Of a stretch of 64,000 bases of DNA, positions 36,756 to 45,616 are shown piece after piece (position 1 is the stretch's first letter; every line of letters begins with the position of its first letter). The notes below the pieces were generated by a model. It was not told the DNA's origin and made no database searches. It saw nothing but the letters and a program-made list of their open reading frames with translations. Made by a program: the position numbers and the translations under genes. This DNA is from SZAS-79 sp964599095 (GTDB lineage Bacteria; Pseudomonadota; Gammaproteobacteria; Burkholderiales; SG8-39): NCBI GenBank assembly GCA_964599095.1, contig CAZREB010000025.1:1-64000 (forward strand), given 5' to 3'.

Positions 36756-38213
36756 ATGGCCACCGACATCGCGTTTTCCTCGGCCGCCGCGCTGGCGGCG
36801 AAGTTGCGTGCCGGCAAGCTGTCGGCGCTCGACCTGCTCGACCACTTCATCGCGCGCGTCGAGAAGCATGACGGCGCGTTGAACGCAGTCGTGGTGCGCG
36901 ACTTCGAGCGCGCCAGGGCTCGCGCGAAAGCCGCCGACCGGGCATTGAAGAAGGGCAAGCCCTGGGGCCCGCTGCACGGCCTGCCGATGACGGTCAAGGA
37001 GTCCTTCAACGTCGAGGGCCTCAAGACCACCTGGGGCAATCCGGCCTTCAAGGACAATGTTTCCGGCTACACCGCAATTGCGATCGAGCGTTTGCAGGCG
37101 GCCGGCGCAGTGGTGTTCGGCAAGACCAACGTGCCGCTGATGCTGCAGGACCTGCAGACCTACAACGCGGTCTATGGCACGACGAAGAATCCCTATGACC
37201 TGTCCCGCACACCGGGCGGCTCGTCGGGCGGCGGCGGCGCGGCGGTCGCAGCGGGGCTGTCGGCCGCGGATTTCGGCAGCGATCTCGCCGGCTCGATCCG
37301 GGTGCCGGCCAGCTTCTGCGGGCTGTATTCGCACAAGCCGAGTTTCGGTGTCGTGCCAACGCGCGGCCACGGCCTCGCGCCCGCGCTCGCGCAACCGGAC
37401 ATCTCTGTGCTCGGGCCGATCGCGCGCAGCGCGCGCGACCTGGAACCGCTGCTGCTTGCGACCGCCGGTCCGCTGGAAGACGACGCCGCCGGCTGGACGC
37501 TGAAGCTGCCGGCCTCGCGCGCCGCGAAGTTCCGTGGCCTGCGGGTCGGCATGCTCACCGACATCGAGATGAGCCCGCTTGCGAATTCGACCCGCGATGC
37601 GCTCGACGCCCTCGCCCAGTGGCTCGGCAAGCAGGGGGCGAAGGTTTCCACCGCGACGCTGCCGATCGACGCTGCCCGCCACCAGGCGCTGTTCATGCAG
37701 TTCGTACGAGCCGTGGGCGCGGCCAGGATGAACGACGCCGCGTTCCAGCAGGCGCTGGCCGATGCCGCGAATTTCGCAGCGGACGACCGCAGCCCGGCCG
37801 CGCAGCATGCGCGCGGCCTGATCCAATACCATCGCGACTGGTGCGCCGCGCACGAGGCGCGCACGCAGTTGCGCGCGAAGTGGGCGGACTATTTCCGCGA
37901 CCACGACGTGCTGCTGATCCCGGGGACGCCGCTGCCGGCCTTCCCGTTCGACGAAACCGCGCCGCGCGAAGCGCGCAAGCTCGACATCGACGGTCGCGAA
38001 GTGCCCTACAACGCGCAAGGCTTCTGGCAGGGGATCGCCACCGTGAGCTACCTGCCGGCCAGCGTCGCGCCGATCGGGCGCACGAGCGCCGGATTGCCGC
38101 TCGGCGTGCAGATCGTCGGCCCCTACCTCGGCGACCGCACCACGATAGGCTTTGCGAAACTGCTCGAACGCGACTACGCCCGTTTCGAGGCGCCGCCGCA
38201 GTTCAGCGCGTAA
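36756..38213 (+). CDS. Amidase signature family hydrolase
   Basis: 485 residues. The Ser-cisSer-Lys triad is visible: Lys in PMTVKESFNVEG, the cis-Ser in TPGGSSGGGGAAVAAG and the nucleophile Ser in GSDLAGSIRVPASFCG. It hydrolyses a carboxamide. An amidase in a ring-cleavage operon hints at a nitrogen-bearing substrate or an amide intermediate, but amidases of this family are broad. It starts 8 bases after the thioesterase gene and 52 bases separate it from the aldolase. No signal peptide. Confidence 0.9.
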   Translation: MATDIAFSSAAALAAKLRAGKLSALDLLDHFIARVEKHDGALNAVVVRDFERARARAKAADRALKKGKPWGPLHGLPMTVKESFNVEGLKTTWGNPAFKDNVSGYTAIAIERLQAAGAVVFGKTNVPLMLQDLQTYNAVYGTTKNPYDLSRTPGGSSGGGGAAVAAGLSAADFGSDLAGSIRVPASFCGLYSHKPSFGVVPTRGHGLAPALAQPDISVLGPIARSARDLEPLLLATAGPLEDDAAGWTLKLPASRAAKFRGLRVGMLTDIEMSPLANSTRDALDALAQWLGKQGAKVSTATLPIDAARHQALFMQFVRAVGAARMNDAAFQQALADAANFAADDRSPAAQHARGLIQYHRDWCAAHEARTQLRAKWADYFRDHDVLLIPGTPLPAFPFDETAPREARKLDIDGREVPYNAQGFWQGIATVSYLPASVAPIGRTSAGLPLGVQIVGPYLGDRTTIGFAKLLERDYARFEAPPQFSA

Positions 38214-38265
38214 TATCGGCGCCTGAACCCGCCCCGCCATCGGACCGCAGCCCAGGGAGAATGCG

Positions 38266-39009
38266 ATGAACGCTCCGGAACCCCGTTACCAGGTCAACCA
38301 GCTCACCCCGGATGCACGGGTGAAATTCGACCGCGACTTCGCCGCGAAGTACGTGCTCTACGCGCACCGCCTCGCCGAGCGCGGCTACGTGCAGGCCGCG
38401 GTCGGCAACATGGTGATGCGCGCGCCTCACCCGGACTTCCCCGAGGGCGTCTGCTACGTCAAGTGCCAGGGCGTCTCGCTCGAGGAGATGGGCATCGAAG
38501 ACGTGGTGATCACCGACGTGCCGTACGGCCGCATCCTGTACGGCGACCGGGCGACGACCGTCGGGCACATGATGAACCGCGAGATGCTGCGCCTGCGCCC
38601 GGACGTGCATTGCGTGATCCACCTGCACCACGACGAGACGATCGCCTATCTCGCCGCCGGCCACGAGGAGATCCGGCCGGTGGGCCTGACGTTCTCGTAC
38701 CTGATGCAAAAGCCTGTGCATTTCCTGCCGGCGCACATCAACGTCGAGGAAGACGTCGAACCGATCAAGACCTTCATCGCGAACACCAACTGCATCCTGA
38801 TGAAGCGCCACGGCATCACCGTGCTCGGCCGCAACGTGTCCGAGTGCTACGGCAGGGTCAACATCCTCGCCGCCGAAATCAAGCGCAACATCATTGCCGA
38901 GCAGCTCGCGGCGATCCGCGGCAGCGAGGTCGACCGCATCTCGAAAGAGGAGATGGAGCAGATGTACCGCGCCGGCGACGCGGTCATGTACCCGCAGGTG
39001 AAGAAATGA
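38266..39009 (+). CDS. Class II aldolase/adducin-type protein, copy 1
   Basis: 247 residues. Metal ligands are in VIHLHHDE (His-x-His) and a later His in MKRHGITVLG. An acidic residue near GLTFSYLM would complete the site of fuculose-phosphate aldolase-like enzymes. Family members are aldolases, epimerases or decarboxylases of hydroxy acids. An AGGGAGA ribosome site precedes the ATG. Its stop overlaps the Bug gene start. It would fit a late C-C cleavage giving pyruvate, which is an inference from pathway logic only. Confidence 0.82.
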   Translation: MNAPEPRYQVNQLTPDARVKFDRDFAAKYVLYAHRLAERGYVQAAVGNMVMRAPHPDFPEGVCYVKCQGVSLEEMGIEDVVITDVPYGRILYGDRATTVGHMMNREMLRLRPDVHCVIHLHHDETIAYLAAGHEEIRPVGLTFSYLMQKPVHFLPAHINVEEDVEPIKTFIANTNCILMKRHGITVLGRNVSECYGRVNILAAEIKRNIIAEQLAAIRGSEVDRISKEEMEQMYRAGDAVMYPQVKK

Positions 39010-39983
39010 GTCGGTCCGTCCGGCAAGGGGTGCTTGCGCTCGCGTTCGCCGCCTTCGCCTCCGCGCTGCATGCACAAGCGTGGCCGGCTCACCCGGTCAA
39101 GCTGATCGTGCCTTTCCCCCCCGGCGGCGGGACCGACCTGACCGCCCGCTCGGTGGCCACGCGCCTGGCCGACGCGCTCGGCCAGCCGGTCGTGGTCGAG
39201 AACCGCGGCGGCGCCGGCGGCACGATAGGCGCCGATGCGGTCGCCAAGGCCGCGCCGGATGGCTACACGATCGGCATCGCGACCTCGAGCACCCACCCGG
39301 GCGCGCTCGTGCTGCAGAAGAACGTGCCGTACGACCCCCTGAAAAGCTTCGCGCCGATCACCATGATCGGCAGCACCTCGTACGTGCTGCTCGCGAATGC
39401 CAGCCTGCCCGCGAACAACGTCGTGGAGCTGATCGCCTACGCAAAGGCGAACCCCGGCAAGCTCAACGTCGCCAACGTCGGCGCCTCGACCATCGGCTAC
39501 CTGCTGACGCTGCAGTTCAAGGCGCTCACAGGCACGAACATGGTGGACATCGGCTACAAAGGCGCCTCGCAGGCCTACCCTGACCTGATCGGCAACCAGG
39601 TGTCGCTGTTCCTCGACAACCCCGGCGCCTCGACGCCGCTGGTCACCTCCGGGCGGATCAAGGCTTTCGGCGTCACGACGCCGACGCCGTCGCTGCCGGG
39701 CGTGCCGCTGTTCACGGAGGCCGGTGCCTCGGTCGGCCTGGGCAGCTTCGACCCTTCGTTCTGGTACGGCCTGGTCGCGCCGGCAGGCACGCCGCGCGCC
39801 GTGGTCGATCGCATCCAGGCAGAGACGGCGAGGTACGTCCAGAGCGCCGAAGGCCGCAAGGAGTTCGCCGCCCGCAGCCTCGAACCGGCCGGCAGCACGC
39901 CCGAGCAGTTCGCGGCCGTCATGCAGAAGGACATCGAGCGCTACGGTGCGCTGGCCCGGCAACTCGGCTTGCAGCCGAAGTAG
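39006..39983 (+). CDS. Bug/TctC-type substrate-binding protein
   Basis: 325 residues. Signal peptide LALAFAAFASALHAQ, then VKLIVPFPPGGGTDLTARS, VVVENRGGAGGTIGADAVAKAAPDGYT, DIGYKGASQAYPDLIGNQV and a C-terminal SAEGRKEFAARSLEPAG segment. This is the third Bug protein of the catabolic region and again has no TctA/B partner beside it. Overlap with the aldolase gene by 4 bases ties its production to that enzyme. Confidence 0.92.
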   Translation: MSRSVRQGVLALAFAAFASALHAQAWPAHPVKLIVPFPPGGGTDLTARSVATRLADALGQPVVVENRGGAGGTIGADAVAKAAPDGYTIGIATSSTHPGALVLQKNVPYDPLKSFAPITMIGSTSYVLLANASLPANNVVELIAYAKANPGKLNVANVGASTIGYLLTLQFKALTGTNMVDIGYKGASQAYPDLIGNQVSLFLDNPGASTPLVTSGRIKAFGVTTPTPSLPGVPLFTEAGASVGLGSFDPSFWYGLVAPAGTPRAVVDRIQAETARYVQSAEGRKEFAARSLEPAGSTPEQFAAVMQKDIERYGALARQLGLQPK

Positions 39984-40049
39984 CGAAAGTTCCGGCGCGC
40001 AAGCCGCGGCGGCAGCGATTTGCATGCACCCGACCCCGAGGAAGCCGGA

Positions 40050-41294
40050 GTGACGACCTCATTGGCTGCTCGCCCGGCGCGCCTGATCGCGGTCGTGTTT
40101 GCACCGTTCGCGGCCGGGTTCTTCCTTTCGTTCATGTTCCGCAACGCGAACGCGGTGATCTCGAAGGACCTCGCGACCGAGTTCTCGCTTTCGTCTTCCG
40201 AGCTCGGGATGCTCACCAGCGCCTACTTCCTCGCCTTCGCCGCGATGCAGATGCCGGTGGGCGTCTTCCTCGACCGCTACGGACCGCGCCGGGTGACCGG
40301 CGTCCTGCTGGTCGTGCTCGGCCTCGGCGCCGGCGCTTTCGCAATGGCCGGCGGCCTGGGCTCGCTGGCCCTCGGACGGGCGCTGATCGGCATCGGCGCC
40401 TCCGCCGCCCTGATGGGCGCAATGAAGGCCTACTCGATCTGGTTCCCGCTCGAGCGCATGGCGACGCTCAACGGCTGGACCCTGGCGATCGGGGCCCTGG
40501 GTGCGGTTACCGCGACGGCACCGTTGGAACTGGCCGCCAGCCTGGTCGGCTGGCGGGCGATGTTCGGCGGCCTGGCGCTGGTCACGCTCGCGGTCGCCGC
40601 AGGCCTGTTCGCCTTCGTTCCGGAGAAGGCCGTGGCCGGCGCGACCGAGCTGTGGAGCGAGCAGGCCGGCAGGATCGCCGCGATCTTCCGGGTCGGTGCG
40701 TTCTGGCGCATCGGCATGCCGATGATCGTGCTGCAGGGAACCTACCAGGCGCTGTTCGGCCTGTGGTTCGTCCCGTGGCTGATGGACACGCAGGGCCTGC
40801 CGCGCGGCACGGCCGCCCAATGGCTGATGTGGGCCGCGTTGACCTACGCGGCGGCGTCGATCCTCTTCGGCCAGGGCGCCGACCGCATGGCCGAGCGCGG
40901 CGTGCCCCGGCTGGTGCTGCTCAAGTGGGGCGCCACGCTGTCCGTGGCCGGTTTCTTTGCGCTCGCCTATGCACCGGTCCTGCCCAAACTCGGGCTGCTG
41001 CTGGTCTACGCATTCGGCGCGGTCGGCTCGATCCTCTGCTACGCGATCCTTTCGCGCCATTTCCCCGTGGCGGTCACCGGCCGGCTGAACACCGCCCTGA
41101 ACGTGTCGATGTTCGTCTGGGCGTTCGTCGTGCAGATCGGCACCGGGATGCTGCTGCGCCTCTTTCCCGCCGACGGCGGACGCTACCCGGCCGAAGGCTA
41201 TGCGCTGGCCTTCGGGATCCTCGGCGCGGTCCAGCTCGCCGCCTGGACGCTGGTAGTGACCGTGGAGAAGGAGCCTCCCCCGCTCCAAAATTAA
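40050..41294 (+). CDS. Major facilitator superfamily transporter
   Basis: 414 residues from a GTG at 40050, which follows a GAGGAAG ribosome site at good spacing; a TTG 10 codons upstream is a weaker choice. About twelve hydrophobic segments are visible, and the MFS motif A GVFLDRYGPRRV lies between helices 2 and 3. The first helix (LIAVVFAPFAAGFFLSF) and FRNANAVISKDL resemble carboxylate/aromatic-acid transporters. It is the last gene of the plus operon and a likely importer of the substrate or exporter of an intermediate. It ends inside the first arm of a palindromic element. Confidence 0.87.
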   Translation: MTTSLAARPARLIAVVFAPFAAGFFLSFMFRNANAVISKDLATEFSLSSSELGMLTSAYFLAFAAMQMPVGVFLDRYGPRRVTGVLLVVLGLGAGAFAMAGGLGSLALGRALIGIGASAALMGAMKAYSIWFPLERMATLNGWTLAIGALGAVTATAPLELAASLVGWRAMFGGLALVTLAVAAGLFAFVPEKAVAGATELWSEQAGRIAAIFRVGAFWRIGMPMIVLQGTYQALFGLWFVPWLMDTQGLPRGTAAQWLMWAALTYAAASILFGQGADRMAERGVPRLVLLKWGATLSVAGFFALAYAPVLPKLGLLLVYAFGAVGSILCYAILSRHFPVAVTGRLNTALNVSMFVWAFVVQIGTGMLLRLFPADGGRYPAEGYALAFGILGAVQLAAWTLVVTVEKEPPPLQN

Positions 41295-41364
41295 ATGGTG
41301 TCAGGGTCGAATTTTCGCGGCCCCGGCGCGCAGGCGGCAGAATAAATCGACTCCGACACCATTT
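41293..41364. repeat. Palindromic repeat element A (AATGGTGTC family)
   Basis: AAATGGTGTCAGGGTCGA (41293-41310) and the reverse complement AAATGGTGTCGGAGTCGA (41364-41347) form 18-base arms with two mismatches around a 36-base loop. It overlaps the stop of the MFS gene and lies between convergent genes. The arm is nearly identical to that of element B at 48079-48134. This points to a dispersed REP-like family that can also end transcription from both sides. Confidence 0.75.
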
Positions 41365-41443
41365 TTCGACACCTGTCTCGATGGCAGTATTTTGGCTGGA
41401 GACCGAGCAGATAAGCGGGGGTTGGGCGGAATTTGGCAGTATT
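41365..41443. other. Short non-coding stretch after element A
   Basis: It holds two copies of GGCAGTATTT about 50 bases apart (41383-41392 and 41435-41444), perhaps remnants of another small repeat. No gene or clear promoter is seen. Confidence 0.4.
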
Positions 41444-42205
41444 TCAGTGCATCACCGAGCCGCCGTCGACGACCACTACCTGCCCGGTGACGAAGTCGCT
41501 TTCGGCCGAGCACAGGTAGACCAGTGTGCCGGTCAGGTCGGAGGGATAAAGGTCCTTCTTGATCGCGCGGCTGGCGATGTTGTTGGCGACGACCGCGCCC
41601 TTCCACGCCGGGTTGGCGATCACGTTGTCGCTCATCACCAGGCCCGGCGCCAGCGTGTTGACGCGGATGCCGTCGTCGCCGAGTTCGCGCGCGAGGCATC
41701 GCGTCATTGCCACGACGGCACCTTTTGAGGTCACGTAGTGGAGCAGCATCGGCGTGCCCTTGAACACGGTGCCCGAGGCGATGTTGACGATCTTGCCGTA
41801 CTTCCTCTTCTTCATTTCCGGCACCACGGCCTTCGCGCACTCGAACACGCCTCGGACGTTGACCGCCATGACCTTGTCCCACTCGGCGCTGTCGATCTCG
41901 ATCGCCGGCTTGAGCGAAAGGGTGCCGAAGACTGCGGCGTTCGTGACGAGTACGTCGATTTGCCCGAATTCCTTGATGGTGTCGGCCACCATGGACTGCA
42001 CCGACTTTGGGTCGGTCACGTCGTTCTTGAGGGCGATCGCGCGGCCGCCGGCCTCCCTGATCGCCTTGGCGACCGGTCCGGCGTCGAGCACGTCGGACAC
42101 GACGACGGCAGCGCCCTCGGCAGCGAGCGCCTTCGCATATACCGCGCCGATGCCCTGCGCAGCTCCCGTAATGATCGCCACCCTGCCGTCCAAACGCTTT
42201 GCCAT
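41444..42205 (-). CDS. Short-chain dehydrogenase/reductase
   Basis: 253 residues, classical SDR. TGAAQGIGAVYAK binds NAD(P), VTNAAVFG holds the catalytic Asn, NIASGT the Ser, and LHYVTSKGAVVA the Tyr-x3-Lys pair. VVDGGSVMH ends the chain as in classical SDRs. A strong ribosome site (GGGGAGAGG) precedes the ATG at 42205. It follows the ABC ATPase gene by 14 bases on the same strand and so is part of the ABC operon. It probably oxidises or reduces an alcohol or ketone imported by that system. Confidence 0.9.
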   Translation of the reverse strand: MAKRLDGRVAIITGAAQGIGAVYAKALAAEGAAVVVSDVLDAGPVAKAIREAGGRAIALKNDVTDPKSVQSMVADTIKEFGQIDVLVTNAAVFGTLSLKPAIEIDSAEWDKVMAVNVRGVFECAKAVVPEMKKRKYGKIVNIASGTVFKGTPMLLHYVTSKGAVVAMTRCLARELGDDGIRVNTLAPGLVMSDNVIANPAWKGAVVANNIASRAIKKDLYPSDLTGTLVYLCSAESDFVTGQVVVVDGGSVMH

Positions 42206-42219
42206 GACCTCTCCCCTTT

Positions 42220-42927
42220 CTAGTCGAGACCGAGAAACTTGTTGTTGAATTCCGGATTGCCGACCAGCGCGTCGCGGCTTCCCTCGAGCACCGTCCGGCC
42301 GTTTTCGATCACGTACGCGCGCTCGACGAAATCGAGCGCGCGGTGGATGTTCTGCTCCACCAGCAGCATCGTCACGCCGCCGGCGGCGATCTCGCCCAGC
42401 ACGCGCAGGATCTCCTCGACCAGCATCGGCGCCACGCCGATGAAAGGCTCGTCGAGCAGCAGCAGCTTCGGGTTCGACATCAGCGCGCGGCCGATGGCGA
42501 CCATCTGCTGCTCGCCGCCGGAGAGCTCGCCGGCATTCTGCCGCCGCTTCTGCGCGAGGATCGGGAACATCGCGTAAACGCGCTCGAGCCCCTGCGCGAG
42601 CCCGCCCCGCGCCGCAGGCGCGTAGGCCCCCATCGCAAGATTTTCCTCGACTTGCATTTCGGGAAACAGCCGCCGGCCCTCGGGCACCAGCGCGATGCCC
42701 GCCGAGACGTTGCGCGAGGTGACGCGCGAGCCGATTTCCTCGCCGGCATAACGCACCGAGCCGGAAGCCACCGGGTACAGGCCGATGATCGCGCCCAGTG
42801 TGGTGGACTTGCCCGCGCCGTTCGCGCCGAGCAGCCCCACCAGTTCGCGCTCCCCGACCGTGAGGCTGACGTCCCACAGCGCGCGCTGGCTGCCGTGGTC
42901 CACGGCGACGTTCGCGAGTTCAAGCAT
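42220..42927 (-). CDS. livF: Branched-chain-type ABC transporter ATP-binding protein (LivF-like)
   Basis: 235 residues from the ATG at 42927. Walker A is GLLGANGAGKSTT, the signature LSGGEQQMVAIGRAL, Walker B LLLLDEPFIGVAP, and LLVEQNIHRALDF holds the switch region. The opening MLELANVAVDHGSQRALWDVSL and the VPEGRRLFPEMQVEENL segment are typical of LivF. It overlaps the fused permease-ATPase gene by 8 bases. It is the second ATPase of a hydrophobic amino acid or aromatic-acid importer. Confidence 0.9.
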   Translation of the reverse strand: MLELANVAVDHGSQRALWDVSLTVGERELVGLLGANGAGKSTTLGAIIGLYPVASGSVRYAGEEIGSRVTSRNVSAGIALVPEGRRLFPEMQVEENLAMGAYAPAARGGLAQGLERVYAMFPILAQKRRQNAGELSGGEQQMVAIGRALMSNPKLLLLDEPFIGVAPMLVEEILRVLGEIAAGGVTMLLVEQNIHRALDFVERAYVIENGRTVLEGSRDALVGNPEFNNKFLGLD

Positions 42928-44716
42928 GCGCGGCTCCAGCCACTGCGCCGGTCGCCGCGGCGCTCGCGACGCCGGTCGCGACGCCACCGAGGTAGGTGCG
43001 CAGCACGCGCTCGTCGGCGACGACCTCCTCGAGCGGCCCGTCGGCGATCACGAGGCCCTGCTCCAGCACCACCACCCGGTCGACCACCTGCGCGAGGGCC
43101 GAAAAGATGTGCTCCACCCAGATCACCGTGATGCCGTAGCGGTCGCGAACGTCACGGATGTGCCCGACGAAGCGGCGGATCTCCGCCGGCGTCAGCCCCG
43201 AAGCCACCTCGTCGACCAGCAGGACCCTCGGCTTGCAGGCGAGCGCCCGTGCGAACTCGAGCGCCTTCTTCTCCTGCAGCGAAAGCGCATCGGCCCGGTC
43301 GGTGAGGCGCGCTTCGAGTTCGGCGTAGGCGACGAACTCCCGCGCCTGTGCGAGGGCTTCGCGCGGGGCGAGGCGATCCGCGCCGAACATCAGCGGCACC
43401 GCGATGTTCTCCTGCACCGTGAGGTCGCCGAACGGGCGCGGGATCTGGTAGGTGCGGCCGACGCCCAGGTGCGCGACCTGGTCGCGGCGCAGCCCTGAGA
43501 GGGCCACGCCGTCGATATGGATCCCGCCGCTGCGCGGTTCATGGACCTTCGAGATGCAGTTGAAAAGCGTCGTTTTGCCCGAGCCGTTCGCGCCGACGAG
43601 CCCGACGATCTCGCCTTCCATGATCTTCAGGTTGGCGCGGTCGATCGCGACGTTGCCGCCGAAGGCCATGGTCAGGTCGCGGCATTCGAGCAGCGGGCGG
43701 CTGCGGTCGGTCTTGCGTCTGGCGAGCGGAAGCTCGCGCGCGCCCCCGGGACCCGCGGTTGCTGCGCCCTGGATGCCGGTGATGCGCTCGTGGTGCTCCT
43801 GCGTGAGGCCGCGCAGCCAGCTGCGCTCGCGCACCCAGCCGGCGCGCAGCAGGCCGCCCGGCATGAAGCGCCCGATCAGCAGGATCACCGCCCCGTAGAT
43901 CGTGGCCTGGTAGCCCTTGATGTTGACCAGCAGCCACTGCTGCATCGTGGCGAGCAGCAACACGCCGATCAGCGGTCCCCACAGCAGGCCCGAACCGCCC
44001 AGCAGCGCCATCGCCACCGGCACCAGCGCGACGTTGAGACCGAACACGGTGCCCGGGTCGATGAAGCTCATCTGCCAGGCCTGGATCGCGCCGGCGACGC
44101 CGGCGAACGCGGCGGCGAGCACGATCACCGCGAGCTTGGCCGGGAAGATGCGCACGCCCATGACCTCGGCGACTTCCTCGTCGTTGCGGATGCTCTTGAG
44201 GGCGTAGCCGAACCGGTTGCCGGCCAGCCTTGCGCTGACGATCGTGGTCAGCACGCACACCGCCAGGGCGATGAAGTAGGCGCGGGTCAAGACGTTGTCC
44301 GGAGGCAGCACAATGCCATCCGAGCCGTTGGTGATCGGCACCAGGTTCAGCGCGAGAACCTCCGCCAGCGGCAGGAGCGCCAGCGTGCCGAAGGCGAAAT
44401 AGTCGCCCTTGAGGCGGAACAGCGGGAATGCGAGCAGCGCCGCGGCAAGCGCGGTGGCCAGCAGCGCGAACAGGATCGCGATGCCCGACGGGTATTTCGC
44501 AACCAGCGCGATCGCAAATGCGTAGGCGCCGATCCCGTAGAACCCGTAATGCCCGAGGTTGACGTAGCCCATCTCCCCGGCGACCCAGTCCCAGCTTTGC
44601 GCAAGGACGAACGCGACCAGGATCGTGAATCCGAATGTCGTGTAATAGGCGTTCTGGCCGAGCGGGATGCAGCCTGCCGCCGCGAACAGCGCGAGTTTCC
44701 ACCCGTGGCGATTCAT
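42920..44716 (-). CDS. Fused LivM permease and LivG ATPase of a branched-chain-type ABC importer
   Basis: 598 residues. About residues 1-310 are a LivM-type permease of eight to ten membrane segments (GEMGYVNLGHYGFYGIGAYAFA; ALKSIRNDEEVAEVMGV). About 345-580 are a LivG-type ATPase: LTMAFGGNVAIDRANL, Walker A VGLVGANGSGKTT, GRTYQIPRPFGDLTVQENI, a divergent signature (LSLQEKKALEFARAL), and Walker B VLLVDEVASGLTP. Two genes are usual; fusion fixes their ratio. The start at 44716 overlaps the LivH stop as ATGA. An Ala-rich C-terminal tail (ATGVASAAATGAVAG) is unusual and covers the LivF start. Confidence 0.88.
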   Translation of the reverse strand: MNRHGWKLALFAAAGCIPLGQNAYYTTFGFTILVAFVLAQSWDWVAGEMGYVNLGHYGFYGIGAYAFAIALVAKYPSGIAILFALLATALAAALLAFPLFRLKGDYFAFGTLALLPLAEVLALNLVPITNGSDGIVLPPDNVLTRAYFIALAVCVLTTIVSARLAGNRFGYALKSIRNDEEVAEVMGVRIFPAKLAVIVLAAAFAGVAGAIQAWQMSFIDPGTVFGLNVALVPVAMALLGGSGLLWGPLIGVLLLATMQQWLLVNIKGYQATIYGAVILLIGRFMPGGLLRAGWVRERSWLRGLTQEHHERITGIQGAATAGPGGARELPLARRKTDRSRPLLECRDLTMAFGGNVAIDRANLKIMEGEIVGLVGANGSGKTTLFNCISKVHEPRSGGIHIDGVALSGLRRDQVAHLGVGRTYQIPRPFGDLTVQENIAVPLMFGADRLAPREALAQAREFVAYAELEARLTDRADALSLQEKKALEFARALACKPRVLLVDEVASGLTPAEIRRFVGHIRDVRDRYGITVIWVEHIFSALAQVVDRVVVLEQGLVIADGPLEEVVADERVLRTYLGGVATGVASAAATGAVAGAAHA

Positions 44717-45585
44717 CGCGAGCGGCCCAGCCCCTTCGGGAAAACCACCAGGATCGCGAGCAGCAGGATCACCGAGATCGCGGGCGCCCACTCGGATTTC
44801 CACAGGAAGCCGGTCAGCCCTTCGGCCACGCCGAGAAAGAGGCCCGCCAGCAGCGCGCCCACCAGGTTGCCGATGCCGCCGAGGATGATGATGGTGAACG
44901 CCTTCACCGTGAGGCCGAAGCCCATGTACGGGTCCACCGGGAACGACATCGTGTACAGCACCGCGGCGACTGCGACGATCGACGAGCCGAAGGCGAAGGT
45001 CGCCGCCTTCATGCGGCTCGAATTGACGCCGCAGATGCCGGCCCCGACCGGGTCCTGCGTCACCGCGCGGATCGCGCGGCCGAACCAGGTGCGGCGCAGG
45101 AAAACCTGCATCGCGATCGTCAGCGCCGCAATCGCGCCCAGGATCCAGATCTGGGTGGTCGAGATCACGATGTCGCCGATTTCGATCGCCTCGAAGCGCA
45201 GCGGGATGTTCCGCTGCGTGGCGCCGGCGAGCTTGGCGGTCAGGTCCGAGAGCATCAACAGCGCGCCCACCGTCACCAGCACCGTGCCCACGGTGGATTC
45301 GAAGTGGCTGCGCTTCTCCAGCGGCTGGAGCAGGAATGCATAGAAAAGGTAGCCGAAGACGAACAGCGCCGGCACCAGCACCGCCACGAGCAGCACCGGG
45401 TGCAACTTCGAGGAGGCGTACAACATGCTTGCGGCGACGCCGCCCACCGCCAGGAGCGTACCGTGCGAAAAGTTGAGGATCCGGACGACGCCGTAGATCA
45501 GCGACAGCCCGAAGGCCACCAGCGCATAGAGCCCGCCGAGGAGGATGCCCCCGATCAGGACCTGGACAAGGGCCTCGATCGACAC
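44713..45585 (-). CDS. livH: Branched-chain-type ABC transporter permease (LivH-like)
   Basis: 290 residues from a GTG at 45585. Multiple membrane segments and the LivH landmarks GGLYALVAFGLSLIYGVVRILNFSHG and FGRAIRAVTQDP are seen. TVKAFTIIILGGIGNLVGALLAG closes the core as in LivH. It lies 31 bases after the substrate-binding gene and its stop overlaps the fused LivMG start. The ribosome site is weak. Confidence 0.9.
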   Translation of the reverse strand: MSIEALVQVLIGGILLGGLYALVAFGLSLIYGVVRILNFSHGTLLAVGGVAASMLYASSKLHPVLLVAVLVPALFVFGYLFYAFLLQPLEKRSHFESTVGTVLVTVGALLMLSDLTAKLAGATQRNIPLRFEAIEIGDIVISTTQIWILGAIAALTIAMQVFLRRTWFGRAIRAVTQDPVGAGICGVNSSRMKAATFAFGSSIVAVAAVLYTMSFPVDPYMGFGLTVKAFTIIILGGIGNLVGALLAGLFLGVAEGLTGFLWKSEWAPAISVILLLAILVVFPKGLGRSR

Positions 45586-45616
45586 TCGCCGTTACGCGCT
45601 GTCTTCGTTCTACCCC

